Assembly: GCA_022592445.1 (NCBI GenBank)
Contig: JABYQR010000114.1
Coordinates: 53,994-117,993, forward strand
Direction: 5' to 3'
Source of the DNA: Cytidiella melzeri
Taxonomy: Eukaryota > Basidiomycota > Agaricomycetes > Polyporales > Irpicaceae
Length of the DNA stretch: 64,000 nucleotides
Part shown: positions 52,853 through 62,808 of the stretch, one piece after another
Position numbering within the stretch: position 1 is the stretch's first letter
Layout: each line of letters begins with the position of its first letter
Program-made: the position numbers and the translations under genes
The notes under the pieces: generated by a model
Database searches by the model: none
Told to the model about the DNA's origin: nothing
What the model saw: the letters and a program-made list of their open reading frames with translations, nothing else

Positions 52853-53210
52853 ATGTCCGCCATTCCTCTCGACAAAGCTTACTTGTCCGCAATATGGCTT
52901 GAGACGTTGTTTTATGGTAAGCACCTTCTCATTCTATGAGAGAGCTGGTCAGGAGATCTAAAACATAACTCACAGGCATGACTTGTCCTTTTCGGCGGGT
53001 GTGTCACGACACTCAACATATACTGACGCACACCCACGATAAACAAGTTTTTACTCGCTGTCGCCATGACCATGTTCACATTCTCGACTGCCCACGTCTC
53101 TTTGGGTTTCCAGCAGCTCATCGAAGGGTTCATCGTCCTGCGAAACCAGCCTGGCGGTCCGGGCGCGTTTTTCTCGGACGTATCCATCCCTGCCAACTAC
53201 CGTCAACGTC
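52853..53210 (+). pseudogene. Decayed fragment of a basidiomycete multi-pass membrane protein gene
   Basis: The first exon reads MSAIPLDKAYLSAIWLETLF followed by a GTAAGC donor (52917) and a CTCACAG acceptor (52976). The next segment has hydrophobic helix text in one frame (LVLFGGC; NKFLLAVAMTMFTFSTAHVS; QQLIEGFIVLRNQPGGP) interrupted by TGA codons at conserved positions and a frameshift at its start. This pattern (AMTMF...AHV...EGF...PGGP) is typical of the large family of hypothetical seven-helix membrane proteins of Agaricomycetes. The rest of the gene is absent. Not functional. Confidence 0.6.
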
Positions 53211-53329
53211 AGTCTGATATCCTTTTTTTATGTGTCTCCTGTACTCCAAGTTGATCCATGTGCTCTCAACGTGCACGCGCAGTCGGTCGGTATGTCAGCC
53301 GCTGACAATACTGTGGTGCTTCGTTCGGA

Positions 53330-53828
53330 CATGTTGCTGCTGCTGCTGCTTCTGATGCAACCGCACCGACCTCCGTCGCGTGGACCAGAAAGACTGCCAA
53401 GATGCGCGCTATCGATGCGTGGGCAAACATGTGCAAGCATCCAGCATATTGAGGCCACAACTTCCTACATGGATGACGAGCGATTGCCCCCACCATCTAC
53501 AAGGGAGGAAAGTTCCTCACCCACTTTACCACCAATAACCTGGCCGCTCGAGCAGCCCGAGCCATCCTGAACCACGCACCCACAGGGGAGTACAGATCGC
53601 GCTTCTTCCCAAACAAGAACATTCGGTGCGACGAGTGCAACATCGTCCATTCGCGCGCACATATACTGAACCAGTGTACTCGGTACTACCGGCCACGACG
53701 CAACTTCCTGGAGTTCTTGAAGAATTCTGCTGATCCTGACCCTGCGCTCTATTCTTTTCTCATTGATAACGCTCTTGCATTCACTTTCGATCACGCTCCC
53801 ACCAATAACTCAGTCTCTATAATGTGAT
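53330..53828 (+). pseudogene. LINE remnant: C-terminal RNase H-to-zinc-finger region
   Basis: One frame gives KMRAIDAWANMCKHPAY, stops, then resumes with APTIYKGGKFLTHFTTNN, ARAILNHAPTGEYRSRFFP, and a C-x2-C...H-x4-C zinc-binding motif (CDECNIVHSRAHILNQC) before a stop at 53828. This resembles the C-terminus of a fungal LINE ORF2 downstream of RNase H, but from a different family than the LINE at 12884. Two in-frame stops mark it as dead. The AT-rich stretch at 53915-53945 may be its decayed tail. Confidence 0.55.
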
Positions 53829-55633
53829 AGCGTACATACTTTGCACGTCTCGCGCGTCTGGGCTCAAGAGTCTCCCTGTTACACGTAGAGTAGTATGTGT
53901 GTAGTTTTATGTTTAATAACATTGATTTTTTAATAAATAAAAAAGACCGAATTGAGATAATGAGGGAATTACTTATATTGTGTTAGAGTGAATTACTTAT
54001 GTTGTGTTGGAAAATCAGGCAGAATCAGCACTGTGTGATGGGGTGTTCAGAGTGCACTCTGATTAATAGTCTGATTAAGAAAATTGACGGCAAGAAAAAT
54101 CACCACTTAATCAGACCCGGAATCACTGGTAATCAACCTACTCTGAACTCCCCTATTGGTACTCAGCGCGAGAGAGGGTATCCAAGGTGTTTGCGCTGCC
54201 ATTGGCCACGCAAATGTGATCCAAAGTGACCCGCAATGAGCTGGCGAATTGTTGTGGGACCAAAGAGCCGGGATAGGCAACGTGAGTAGGTGGTGGGAAA
54301 ATGCGCATTGATGAGTTTACGGCGAGCTGAGGACTCCTCGGACATGGGTCTGGGAACATATTGGCTGGGACTTTTGTAGGGCATGGCGGAGGACCAAGAG
54401 GAGGCAAGCTGGCAGTCGGCAGTGGACGTGGCAAAGGATCCTGGAGGGCTGGTGCTGCGGGGAGATCCCGGTCGAAGACAATGAACAGCTTCTTGAATCA
54501 AGTGTTGTGCTGATACGTTTCTCGCTTCTCCAGCAAGCGCTCCTTGATCTGTACACGTAGCTGGTCACCGAGCAGACCGCCGTAGTCTTTAATACCTAGC
54601 AAGAATGCTATGTCCTGCAGCTCTGGCTTTTTCGTACCCTTCAAGCTCCCGCTGTACTCGACTATAACTGTACCTGAGGCTAAAGCAGCATGGCGCTCCA
54701 TATCCGCGTGGTCCTTTTCAGCTTGCTTGTTCTCCTTGTCAGATTTGGCTTGATCCTTCTGTTGTTTTTCTGCCTGAGCCCGCTCTCGCTCCCGCCGTGC
54801 CTCTGGCAACATCATAGCCACTGCCTTTGAGCCGAAATGGTTGTTCTTGCGCTGCTTGTCTTTCTGCTTTGCGTTGAGCCTCAACTTCAGCTTCTTAATC
54901 TCCAGTAGAGAAAACGCGCAATGTGTCTCTGCAGTACGGCGCCGCTTGAACTCTGCCTCGTAGAGTGCCTTGCAGCGAGCCAGATCGGCTCTGAGGACCT
55001 GGACTTGCTCAGCTGCTGACGCACGTGGCCTGATAGATGTGCTCGAGAATTCAGGGCACCGAGGACCCGGAAGAGGAATGTACTGGCGAGTAAGCTCTGC
55101 TGTGGTATTGGCAGCTTCATCTGCAGCAGCAGATGAGGATTTGGAGTCGAGGGACTGCAAGTTAATTTCTGGCTCTGAAGCGACTGTCGGGAGGATGAGT
55201 GTAGGCAATGGCACAGGTGAGATTGCGGCAGATGATGGTGGAGTGTTTGTAGATATCATGCTCGTGGAAGTAGCGTCAGAGTCTGCAATGACCTCAGAGC
55301 GCTGCACCTCAGAGTTACTGTTGCTTGAGACAGGGAATGACGGAGGAAAGGACAATTGAGTTGAGTATGGACGACTTGGTGCAAAGTCGGCAGCGGTGAA
55401 GATGTTGGGATTGAAAGGATGAAGGCCGGTCTTTCGCCATGTGGTTCGGACAATAGCAGGTGTGACAGATTCACGCCAAACCTTCATATATATCTTGACA
55501 AATTCATCTCGGCAGACTTTCTGGCCCGTTTCCTCAACTGACATGGATAGTCCCACAGAGACCGGATTTTTCCAACAATGTCACAAGTTTACAGCTTTGG
55601 GCGCCTATCTAGAGCGCTTATTTTCCGGCTAGG

Positions 55634-56309
55634 AGTGTTACCGGACCTAACCCTAACCCGGGTCACGTGACATCCTGCCTTATTTATCAATAGTCCAGAC
55701 CCAAACCCTAGACTCAGTCTGGAGCGGTTCCAGATCAACCTAGGCTATTGTTCTATTGTTCCTCTTCCATTGATGGGGATTCCCCAGGGATTCCCCCAGG
55801 TCTTATTGTTCTATTGTTCTTATCCTGTTATTGTTCTACGTACCCTGGTCCTTGACAGTTACTCAGGTCCTTGACAGTTACTCAGGTCCTTGACAGTTAC
55901 TCAGGTCCTTGACAGTTACCCTGGTTCTTTATTGTTCTATCGTTACTCCAGTCCCACAGTTACTCCAGTCCCTAGTGTGGGAACTGGTGCACAGACCACC
56001 CAGACCCAGTATATATAGTACCCCTTACCCTCCCTGGTTCTGCATCTTGACCTCTTCGTCATTTGCACTGCCAGGTGAGTTACTCCATGTAACCTAGTAT
56101 AAGCATAATATTAACTTCGTCATTTGCACTGCCAGTATCCGGCCTCAGTGCCTGCTTGCCTGCTCATCATCGATTTTGACCTCGTTGTCGTCGTTGGAGA
56201 TCCACCCCCTTCCTCTCTACTTCACTCCCTTTTTAGGGTTATCAGCATAGCAGCAGTCGCTCCGCGACATCAACCACTCTCTCGCACTCCAATACCCAGC
56301 TCAGCGACA
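55634..56309. repeat. Probable solo LTR inserted in the pogo transposase
   Basis: About 675 bp of non-coding DNA lies exactly between two halves of the transposase and is flanked by TAGG on both sides (55630-55633, 56310-56313). It starts (A)GTGTTACC and ends GCGACA, giving TGT...ACA ends. Inside are a TATATATAG box (about 56012), a four-fold 19-bp tandem repeat, a duplicated TTCGTCATTTGCACTGCCAG and several ATTGTTCT motifs that also occur in the Gypsy LTR at 60279. No coding sequence. Solo LTR is the best reading; the short TSD makes it uncertain. Confidence 0.6.
55847..55921 (+). repeat. 19-bp tandem repeat, four copies
   Basis: GGTCCTTGACAGTTACTCA is repeated four times at 19-bp spacing (starts near 55847, 55866, 55885, 55904), the last copy diverging at its end. 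It lies in the U3-like part of the putative LTR upstream of its TATA box, a usual place for LTR enhancer repeats. Confidence 0.8.
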
Positions 56310-57410
56310 TAGGTGAGAACACACCGACATTGAGAGGCTGGCACTTATGAGTTGTATGTGATGGCAGACAATAGAAATCAATATTGTTGGCACAAGCAAC
56401 ATTGAAGAGCTCATCTGTGAGGTGCGAGTGATGGCCGTCAAAAATCACCAGGACACGTTCATCATTGTTTCCACGCTGAGCACGAATCTGCGGCAAGAGA
56501 GTCTTCTCGAACCAATACATGCACTGGTTGTCACTTGTCCAGCCGTTGTTTGTCATCCCAACACTGATAGATGGTGAGCATTAATAGAACAAGCTCAGTC
56601 AGAACTTGAACTTACGAGATTTGGTGATTTTCTATACCCTCCCACCATTCTGTCGTCCACCCGCCTTTTGAGGAGAATATGAATCCAGGGTCATACATCA
56701 ACCCATCGCAAGAGCATGCCTCAATGATTGTAACAAGCTCGAGACTTGCATTGTGCTGCCTATACTTCGAGTGATTATTGCCGCGCACTGTATAACACTT
56801 ACGGCCAGTATTTCTTCTCCCTCCGCCCAGCTGATTCCCTGTCTCATCCACGTTGATTTTGATTCTGTAGTTGCCCTGTATTGCACCGTACTTCGCGAAG
56901 TGGTCGTCCATATTTGTAGGATTGAAACACTGGGCGCGAACGGGATCAAGGCCAGCTGTCAATCGGAAATGAAGAATGTCGTTATGACGTCGATTGAAGG
57001 CATAAACCCAGTTGTTAGATGGAGGTTTGTCGAGTCCTGATAGCTCCTGCACACGGAGTTTAATCTTCACCCTCGTCCACGGATGTTCCTCCTGTGCATC
57101 CTTCTGCATCCATTCCACCATCGCACGCTTCTGGTCCCGAGTCATCAACATCTGAGCCTTGTGAGACTCATGTGCTGCTCCGTGAATGCCCAGCCAACGG
57201 TCCCGTAAAGTGGTATAGGGTATGTTGAACTTTTTTGATGCTGCAGTGTAATCCGGGTTTCCATTGAATCTGCGACCTTCAGGTGACCTGAACCATTGGC
57301 AGGCCGCGTGTATGGCCTCCTCCTTCGCATGCGACAACAGTTTCTTTTGCTTGCGCTGGTGACCAGCAGAGCGCGGCCGTGAGGTTCGTGCATCCCGTGC
57401 TATTAGAAAT

Positions 57411-59045
57411 TTATATGATGATAATATATGTATTACCCTCCTTTCTCGACGTGGATCAAGAAAGGAGGGGCCGCAAAGCAGTGGCTACAAGTTGCAGCAA
57501 GCAGTTACCAGAAGCAAAACGCAAACGCGATATTGCGACGAGGCTGCGATACGCCTCCTAGCGGAGTTTAAAATGTGCTCGGTCTCAAAGTCACGCATGT
57601 CTCGACATTGTTCGTAAAAACTACTCTACACATGTACACAGAGCAATCGGGCTGCTGGAGCAGCTTTCAATGCAATATCAGTCACTTTGCTTCTGCAAGA
57701 CGGTCATAAAATATGCAGTACATCAGTCAGAATCTCTATCCATCAATCTGAGTAAAGTACAGAAACTCACTGCTTTGTCTCTACCGACTTCATCCCTCGC
57801 ATTTATGATACTTTCTTTACACCAAAATAATGCTATAGCTGTCCATTATTGCTCACAGTATACTTAGAATATTCAGACGTGCGCAAGTATCGAAAGTACT
57901 AGTGTTCATGAAAACAGGCATTTACGAACACTGCATCAACAATAGTAAAGCCTAAATGAAACACGGCGGAATTATGCATACACGTGTCGCCGTGTGTTGC
58001 TCCTTCCCGCCGCCTTCGCTCTCGTCGGTTTCATCCAAAAAATTGAACTCAACCCACCCAGCGTCCAGTTGGTGGTGACTCGTCCCATAACGGCTCGTTG
58101 TCGACCTCACGCTCAAAGCAGAATTCGGATTTTGCCTACCCATGGGAGAGTTATGGTAACAGCGCATTGACCTTGGGGTCTAACCCAAGCCGTCTCGACA
58201 GTACTATTCCGCCTTCCAAGCGACTGTCTTTATAAGCAGACGATCGAGAGGAACCTTTGGAGCATGCACAAAGTCAGTTGTCTTGTTTGGTTTCGGGTCG
58301 AAGCCGCTCAAGGTCGCCAAGCTCGAAAGTTCCAGCAAGCCGCGAGGTCGCTGGCCTTGCCCGGATCCCGCCCTCCCCCCGCGTACTTGACTGAGAACAA
58401 GCATAACAATCCTAACTGGAAACATAAGAAGAGAACAATCCAAGAAGCAGCCGCTAAAATCTTGATCTCGGTGCACCTCAAGGCGTGGTCAATTCTTAGG
58501 TGGTTCGTCAGGTCGCTGGTTCGTCAAGTTCGTCGCCACCTTTGCTGGCGTTTCCTGGGGCATGCTGAGAATCAGCAGAGATCTCGGACGTGCGCCCTCT
58601 CCGCTGGCCATCCCGCTGTTATGCCAAAATTGTATTGGCTGTCGGGAGTGTCATCAGTATACTACAGCACAAAGATTAAGTAGTGTACTGTACTTGAATC
58701 TATTAAATACATTGTAGTTGGAATTATGCACACTCGCGCGCACCTCCCGCTCTAGGCGCCTAGGATTTCCCACAAGAGCCAATGCAGACGCAACTTGCAC
58801 GGTTTTTTTTGTTCTATCTATTCACACTATTCTCTATGACTTACTCAAGAGAGTTGGACTGGGATGTCCAGCTATGGCTGGGGTGCAGTGGGGTAAGTCT
58901 TTGCCAATTGTCAGTTCCTACTTTGTTGCTGATTTATTCCCGGCCTTGGGAGCAGAATCCCAAATATACCTGCAGGAGGGCTGTTGGAATACCTTCGGGA
59001 TAACTCAGTGGGCACGGGTTTGAATGCATCTGAGGTAAAGTGCTC
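57411..59045. other. Intergenic region without a supported gene
   Basis: Contains the possible first pogo exon (57436-57560), a TGTTCGTAAAAAC motif at 57606 and its inverted partner at about 57917, and otherwise only short motif-free frames, including a 71-codon minus frame at 57952-58167 and a 139-codon plus frame at 58264-58683. Confidence 0.4.
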
Positions 59046-60278
59046 ATGCAGATGAGTCAAGCAGCAGACTTACCCAATTATCAGGATAACCATACTGTTT
59101 TCCCTTTGCCCGATACACACCACGCACAACGAGAACACAACACCGCGCGCGGAGCCATGGTTGGCACTGTCGGATCGGCCAAGGAGGGGGTCACTACAGA
59201 GCCTCTTGGAGCTCGTGAAGGCCACTTGGAACGTCGGTACCTTGCTCTGCGCAACGACGCGGTACGTATCACAAATCATATGCGGCCGAGCCTTGAGTTG
59301 TTTGCTTACATGCTATTCAGCACCAGCGGGGCGGCTCGTACATGGCCATCCAGCGCTGTGAGGCCGCGCAATTTGGTGCTGAGGTGGATTCTCCTCCAGC
59401 TGTCGCTCCTCGCGTTGCCTACAACACCGGCCTTGCCCTCGACACTCACATCGACGCGAACACTCGGGCTGACCTCGGAGACAAAGACGATCTGTCTCCC
59501 GTGCAGTTTGCTGACAATAATCTGCTGCAACTGCCTGTGCCGGCCGCATTCACTCCGCTGCTGCCTGAGCTATGCCACTCGCACAACACTCAGAACCACA
59601 CCTCCCGCAGGGCTCGCGCAGGTTCACTCGAGCTGCATCCTTCCGACCACCGCCAGACAAAACGAGCTCGCCGTGCTGGCCCTGCTCATGGAACAGACAC
59701 TCATCCGCACTCCACTCCGCCGCAGCCCGTGCCCACGCCGGTTCAGAAGAAGGGTTCGCTCGCAACATCCCGAAAACTGACTAAACCGGCATCAGGCCTG
59801 ACCAAAGCTGATGCCAAGAAGGAGGTTGATGAGAACCATGACCGCGTTGCTTGCAGTTGGCCAGAGGACGAAATCAGCAAGTTGCTACATGAGTTACTTG
59901 ACCCTGACGGTGTCGTGGGCGCAACTCTCAAAGCTGATCAGCAGCCAAGCAATTATCACTTTAAGAAGGTGAGGTATCTGTTCTCTTGCTCAATGTCATA
60001 TGAGGTAACATTGGTGTATAGCTTGCAGTGTCACTGTGGAAAGGTGTCCGCAATGACCAATCATTGAAGAGTAAGTATGTGCGCATGAGGGCGGAGTTTT
60101 TGCAGATCATACAGCTGGAGTCATTCACAGGTGGTGGCGGAGATGCTGATAATGTCGACTATGCTTGACACGGAGACAAGGCTCGACGTGACAAACAGGG
60201 ACACGAAGTGGAAAACGACGAGGAGGTGGTGGCAGGCGTAGAGCACAATGCTTTCACCAGCTATAAACCTTATGCAGA
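59046..60278 (+). pseudogene. SANT/Myb-like protein gene, truncated by a stop and a Gypsy LTR
   Basis: Exons 59046-59261, 59321-59968 and 60022-60168, with good GT-AG junctions. The protein starts MQMSQAADLPNYQDNHTVFP, has a long Pro/His/Thr-rich middle, then a SANT/Myb-like helical block: CSWPEDEISKLLHELLDPDG, NYHFKKLAVSLWKGVRNDQS, LKSKYVRMRAEFL. This type occurs in many basidiomycete proteins of unknown role, some linked to transposons. A TGA at 60166-60168 (where TGG would be expected) is followed in the same frame by 36 further sense codons with charged, natural-looking content, up to 60278, where the Gypsy LTR begins. So the gene was longer and is now broken, first or later by the stop and by the insertion. 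If the TGA is the true stop, a 336-residue protein remains. Confidence 0.5.
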
Positions 60279-60923
60279 TGTCTAGCCCAGTAAAGACCAA
60301 GTTAGTATTGGGTACTACTAGCTATGTAGTACAGGAGGGGTTTGCTTACCTAGCCCAGTAAAGACCAAGAGGTCGAGATGGGGGGCTAGGAGCGTACATG
60401 TAGCAGTATATATAGACTTCAGGGACCTGCGCACAGACCATGTTGAGGGCAGGCTTTGCAAGAAGCCGTGTGAACAAAGAACAAAAGGACTACCTAAAGG
60501 AGAACAATAGCTATTGTCTAGACCTTGCCAAGAACTCTACTCGTGAGAGAATCTATCTAAAAGGGGACCAACTATTGTATTCCATTCCCACACCTGTGAG
60601 AACATCCTTCCATAAAGAGAACAATAGGGAAAGAACAATAAGGAGTCCATGTGGACGTCATTTATGACATCAAACCCTAGCTATGGGCTGAGCCATGTGT
60701 CTGGAGCCATGTGGGCTTACTTAAGCTAAGTCACATGCCAGTGTGACGTAGTAGCAAGTAATGTGACCGTGTGGAGCGTCTAAGCCACGTGATACGGGCG
60801 CTTAATAGACGTGCAAAGGAGTTTATGCAGGAAAGGTTGCAACTAAGCTGCAGCCCGGAGTTTTACAGATAAAAACAAGAGGTAAATTGCGAAAATTAAG
60901 GGCTAGTCAGGCCATCCATGACA
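60279..60923 (-). repeat. 3' LTR of the Gypsy element
   Basis: 645 bp, TGTCATGG...CTAGACA in element (minus) orientation, with TGTC/GACA inverted ends. It contains a TATATATA box near 60410. The base quintet GCAGA just outside (60274-60278) should be the target-site duplication, whose partner lies beyond the window. Confidence 0.8.
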
Positions 60924-60940
60924 TTACCCCCCTCCTAAAA
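60924..60940 (-). other. Polypurine tract of the Gypsy element
   Basis: TTTTAGGAGGGGGGTAA on the minus strand immediately before the LTR; primer site for plus-strand synthesis. Confidence 0.75.
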
Positions 60941-61088
60941 TCGAGCGTCCTCGCGAAGCATCACTGTGCTGTGGTGATAGAGGTCTTCTACCCGTCTACA
61001 GGGATTCAGCAGAATTGCCCCGATTGTCTAGTCAGAAGGATGCTAGGAAGTTTCTCCCCTTCTGGTGTCGTTGACTCGACGTTACCCG

Positions 61089-62808
61089 TCAGTGTGATGT
61101 TCTTGAGATATCCAGACCGATGTGTTTGCCTTCATCCCAGCTAAGATCGTATGTAGATGGATAGATCGTGCGAAGGAAAGCGGGGTCGGTCTGGGTATTG
61201 AATTCCCGAAAGTGCGAGCGGAGATCCGCGAAGAGTGAAGCTTTGATGACCCGGGGCGCTCCGGGGTTTGCTTTGTAGAAGTCGTCAATTGCTTCTTGAC
61301 TATTCTCGAGGTTTTCTACTGGTTCCCAGCTATTGTGTCCGTCTGAATACCCTTCCCATTTGACTAGGAATTGTAGCTTCTTCCATCGTCCGTGTAGCCT
61401 GCTATCTAGCACTTTCTCGACGACGTACTGCTCTTCTCCTTCTATGACAATAGGATCAGGAGGTGGAGGTACGTCTTTGCCGTTGTCGTGCCAGGGACTT
61501 AGACGGTTGATGTGGAAGACGGGGTGGATTTGGAGATAGCTGGGTAGATCGAGTTTGTAATCGAGATCGCCAATGCGTTCGATGACCTTGTACGGGCCGA
61601 GTTGTCGAGGACCGAGTTTAGGGGTGGCCTGATGAATCTGGACGTTCTTAGCGTTTAGCCAGACCATGTCCCCTACTTGGAAGATGCGTGGAGAACGCTT
61701 CTCAGACTCGTAAAGTTGCTTCATCTTTTCTTTGCTTAGACGAAGAGCTGCTTCGGTCTCTTTGCGTACTCGAGCCATGTTGTCAAGGCGCTCATCAAGC
61801 GATGGGATATTGCTTCGCTTGCCGACTGGTATGGTGAAGTCGGGGCGATATCCGTAGATGACCTCAAATGGTGTTTGTGAATTACCCGCATGTACTCGCG
61901 AGTTGAGTGCAAACTCAGCCGCCGGCAGATGATCGACCCAGTCGTCTTGTCGTTGCTGACAGAATAGACGCAGGTACTGTTCGATATCCTGGTTTTTGCG
62001 TTCGACTTTGCCATTTCCTTGCGGATGATAGGCGGTCGTAAAACCAGTCTCTATGCCTAAGCGGTGATAGAGCGCACGCATGAAGCGCGCTGCAAACTGG
62101 GGTCCTCGGTCAGAGAACACTTTCTTGGGAATGCCGTGAAGTCGGAATACTTCTTTGTAATGTAGATCGGCAATCCCCTCAGCGTTAACCTTAGTAGTAG
62201 TAGGGATGATGTGCGTTTGATCGGAGTAATGGTCGACGTAGACCGCGATCGAATCGAATCCCTTAGAGGGTGGCAGCTGAGTGATGAGATCTACTCCGAC
62301 GTGTTCCCAAGGTCCGGCCGGAGTTTCCTGAGGCTGTAGTACTGCTTTAGGGTGTGGAGCTGACTTGTAGCGTTGGCAGCGATCACAACCTAGTACGTAA
62401 GTCTCGATGAAGGCATTCATCTTCGGCCACCAATAGTGTCGTGAGACTAGCTCTATGGTGCCGTGTTTGCCCGGATGACCAGCCGCGGGTGTGTCATGGC
62501 AAGATTTGACGATTTCATGACGGAGCTCTTTGTTGTTAGGGATGTAGAGTTTTCCCTTGTAATAGATGAGCCCGTCACTCTCTTCCCATTCGAGTAAACC
62601 GCCGACAAGTTTGCGAGGACCCTTTTTGCGAAGGGTAGCGAGAGCTTGTGCGACTTCTGCTTCTTGCTCCGTGCATTCTCGGATCTTTGATTCGAGTGGA
62701 GAAGCAGTGGCGAGCGCACTGGTAGCGAGGATCCGGAAGTGTTCCGGTTTCAGTACCACCTGATCCTTGTTGTCTTCTTCGTCCGTGACAGCGTGAGAGT
62801 GAAGACGA
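61089..62808 (-). CDS. Gypsy pol, integrase plus chromodomain part
   Basis: Frame downstream of the frameshift, open to a stop at 61089 (from 62759 as an independent frame of 556 codons). Visible: HHCC zinc region (HPGKHGTIELVSRHYWWP; CDRCQRYK), integrase D,D,E core (HVGVDLITQLP; FSDRGPQF; PQGNGKVERKNQ), the GPY-like segment (LGPRQLGPYKV) and a chromodomain (YVVEKVLDSRLHG...LVKWEGY...NSWEPVENL). Chromodomains in these elements guide integration toward particular chromatin marks, commonly H3K9-methylated DNA. Translation of this part in the present copy needs a -1/+1 shift or does not occur. Confidence 0.88.

Larger units (their letters stand above)
51944..54155. mobile_element. Putative 2.2-kb TA-flanked TIR element carrying gene fragments
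   Basis: The left end GGGGGATTCAGAGTGG (51946) is matched in inverted orientation by the right end at 54153 (GGGGAGTTCAGAGTAGG on the minus strand). The similarity extends over about 34 nt with about 10 differences, including a shared GATTA and GATTCC. TA lies directly outside both ends, as for Tc1/mariner-like insertion. The left subterminal 200 nt are rich in GATTC/GAATC motifs. No transposase is inside; instead there are fragments of a membrane-protein gene (52850-53210) and a LINE C-terminus (53330-53828). Either a non-autonomous element that captured these pieces, or older ends around later insertions. Confidence 0.5.
54498..57393 (-). pseudogene. pogo-like (Tc1/mariner superfamily) transposase, inactivated
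   Basis: Segments on the minus strand: about 57410-56612 (N-terminal HTH: AASKKFNIPYTTLRDRWLG, then CENP-B-like HTH and the first catalytic Asp in NVDETGN), about 56556-56310 (second catalytic Asp in VIFDGHHSHLTDEL; SHTTHKCQPLNVGVFS), an insertion at 55634-56309, then 55556-54498 (TTWRKTGLHPFNPNIF, followed by a long Lys/Glu/Gln-rich coiled-coil tail). The third catalytic position, normally Asp in PLDVGVFGPL, is Asn (codon AAT). The frame around the insertion also contains stops. An intron (about 57435-57399) probably joins an upstream exon, but the start is unresolved. Without the acidic triad the enzyme should be inactive. Confidence 0.75.

Noticed and set aside
51611..57925. TGTTCGTAAA motifs as terminal repeats of the pogo element
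   Set aside because: Inverted copies exist but no TA duplication flanks them and the match beyond 13 bp is poor, so they are reported only as a recurring motif.
57952..58167. 71-codon minus-strand frame
   Set aside because: Plausible composition but no ATG context, motif or splice evidence.
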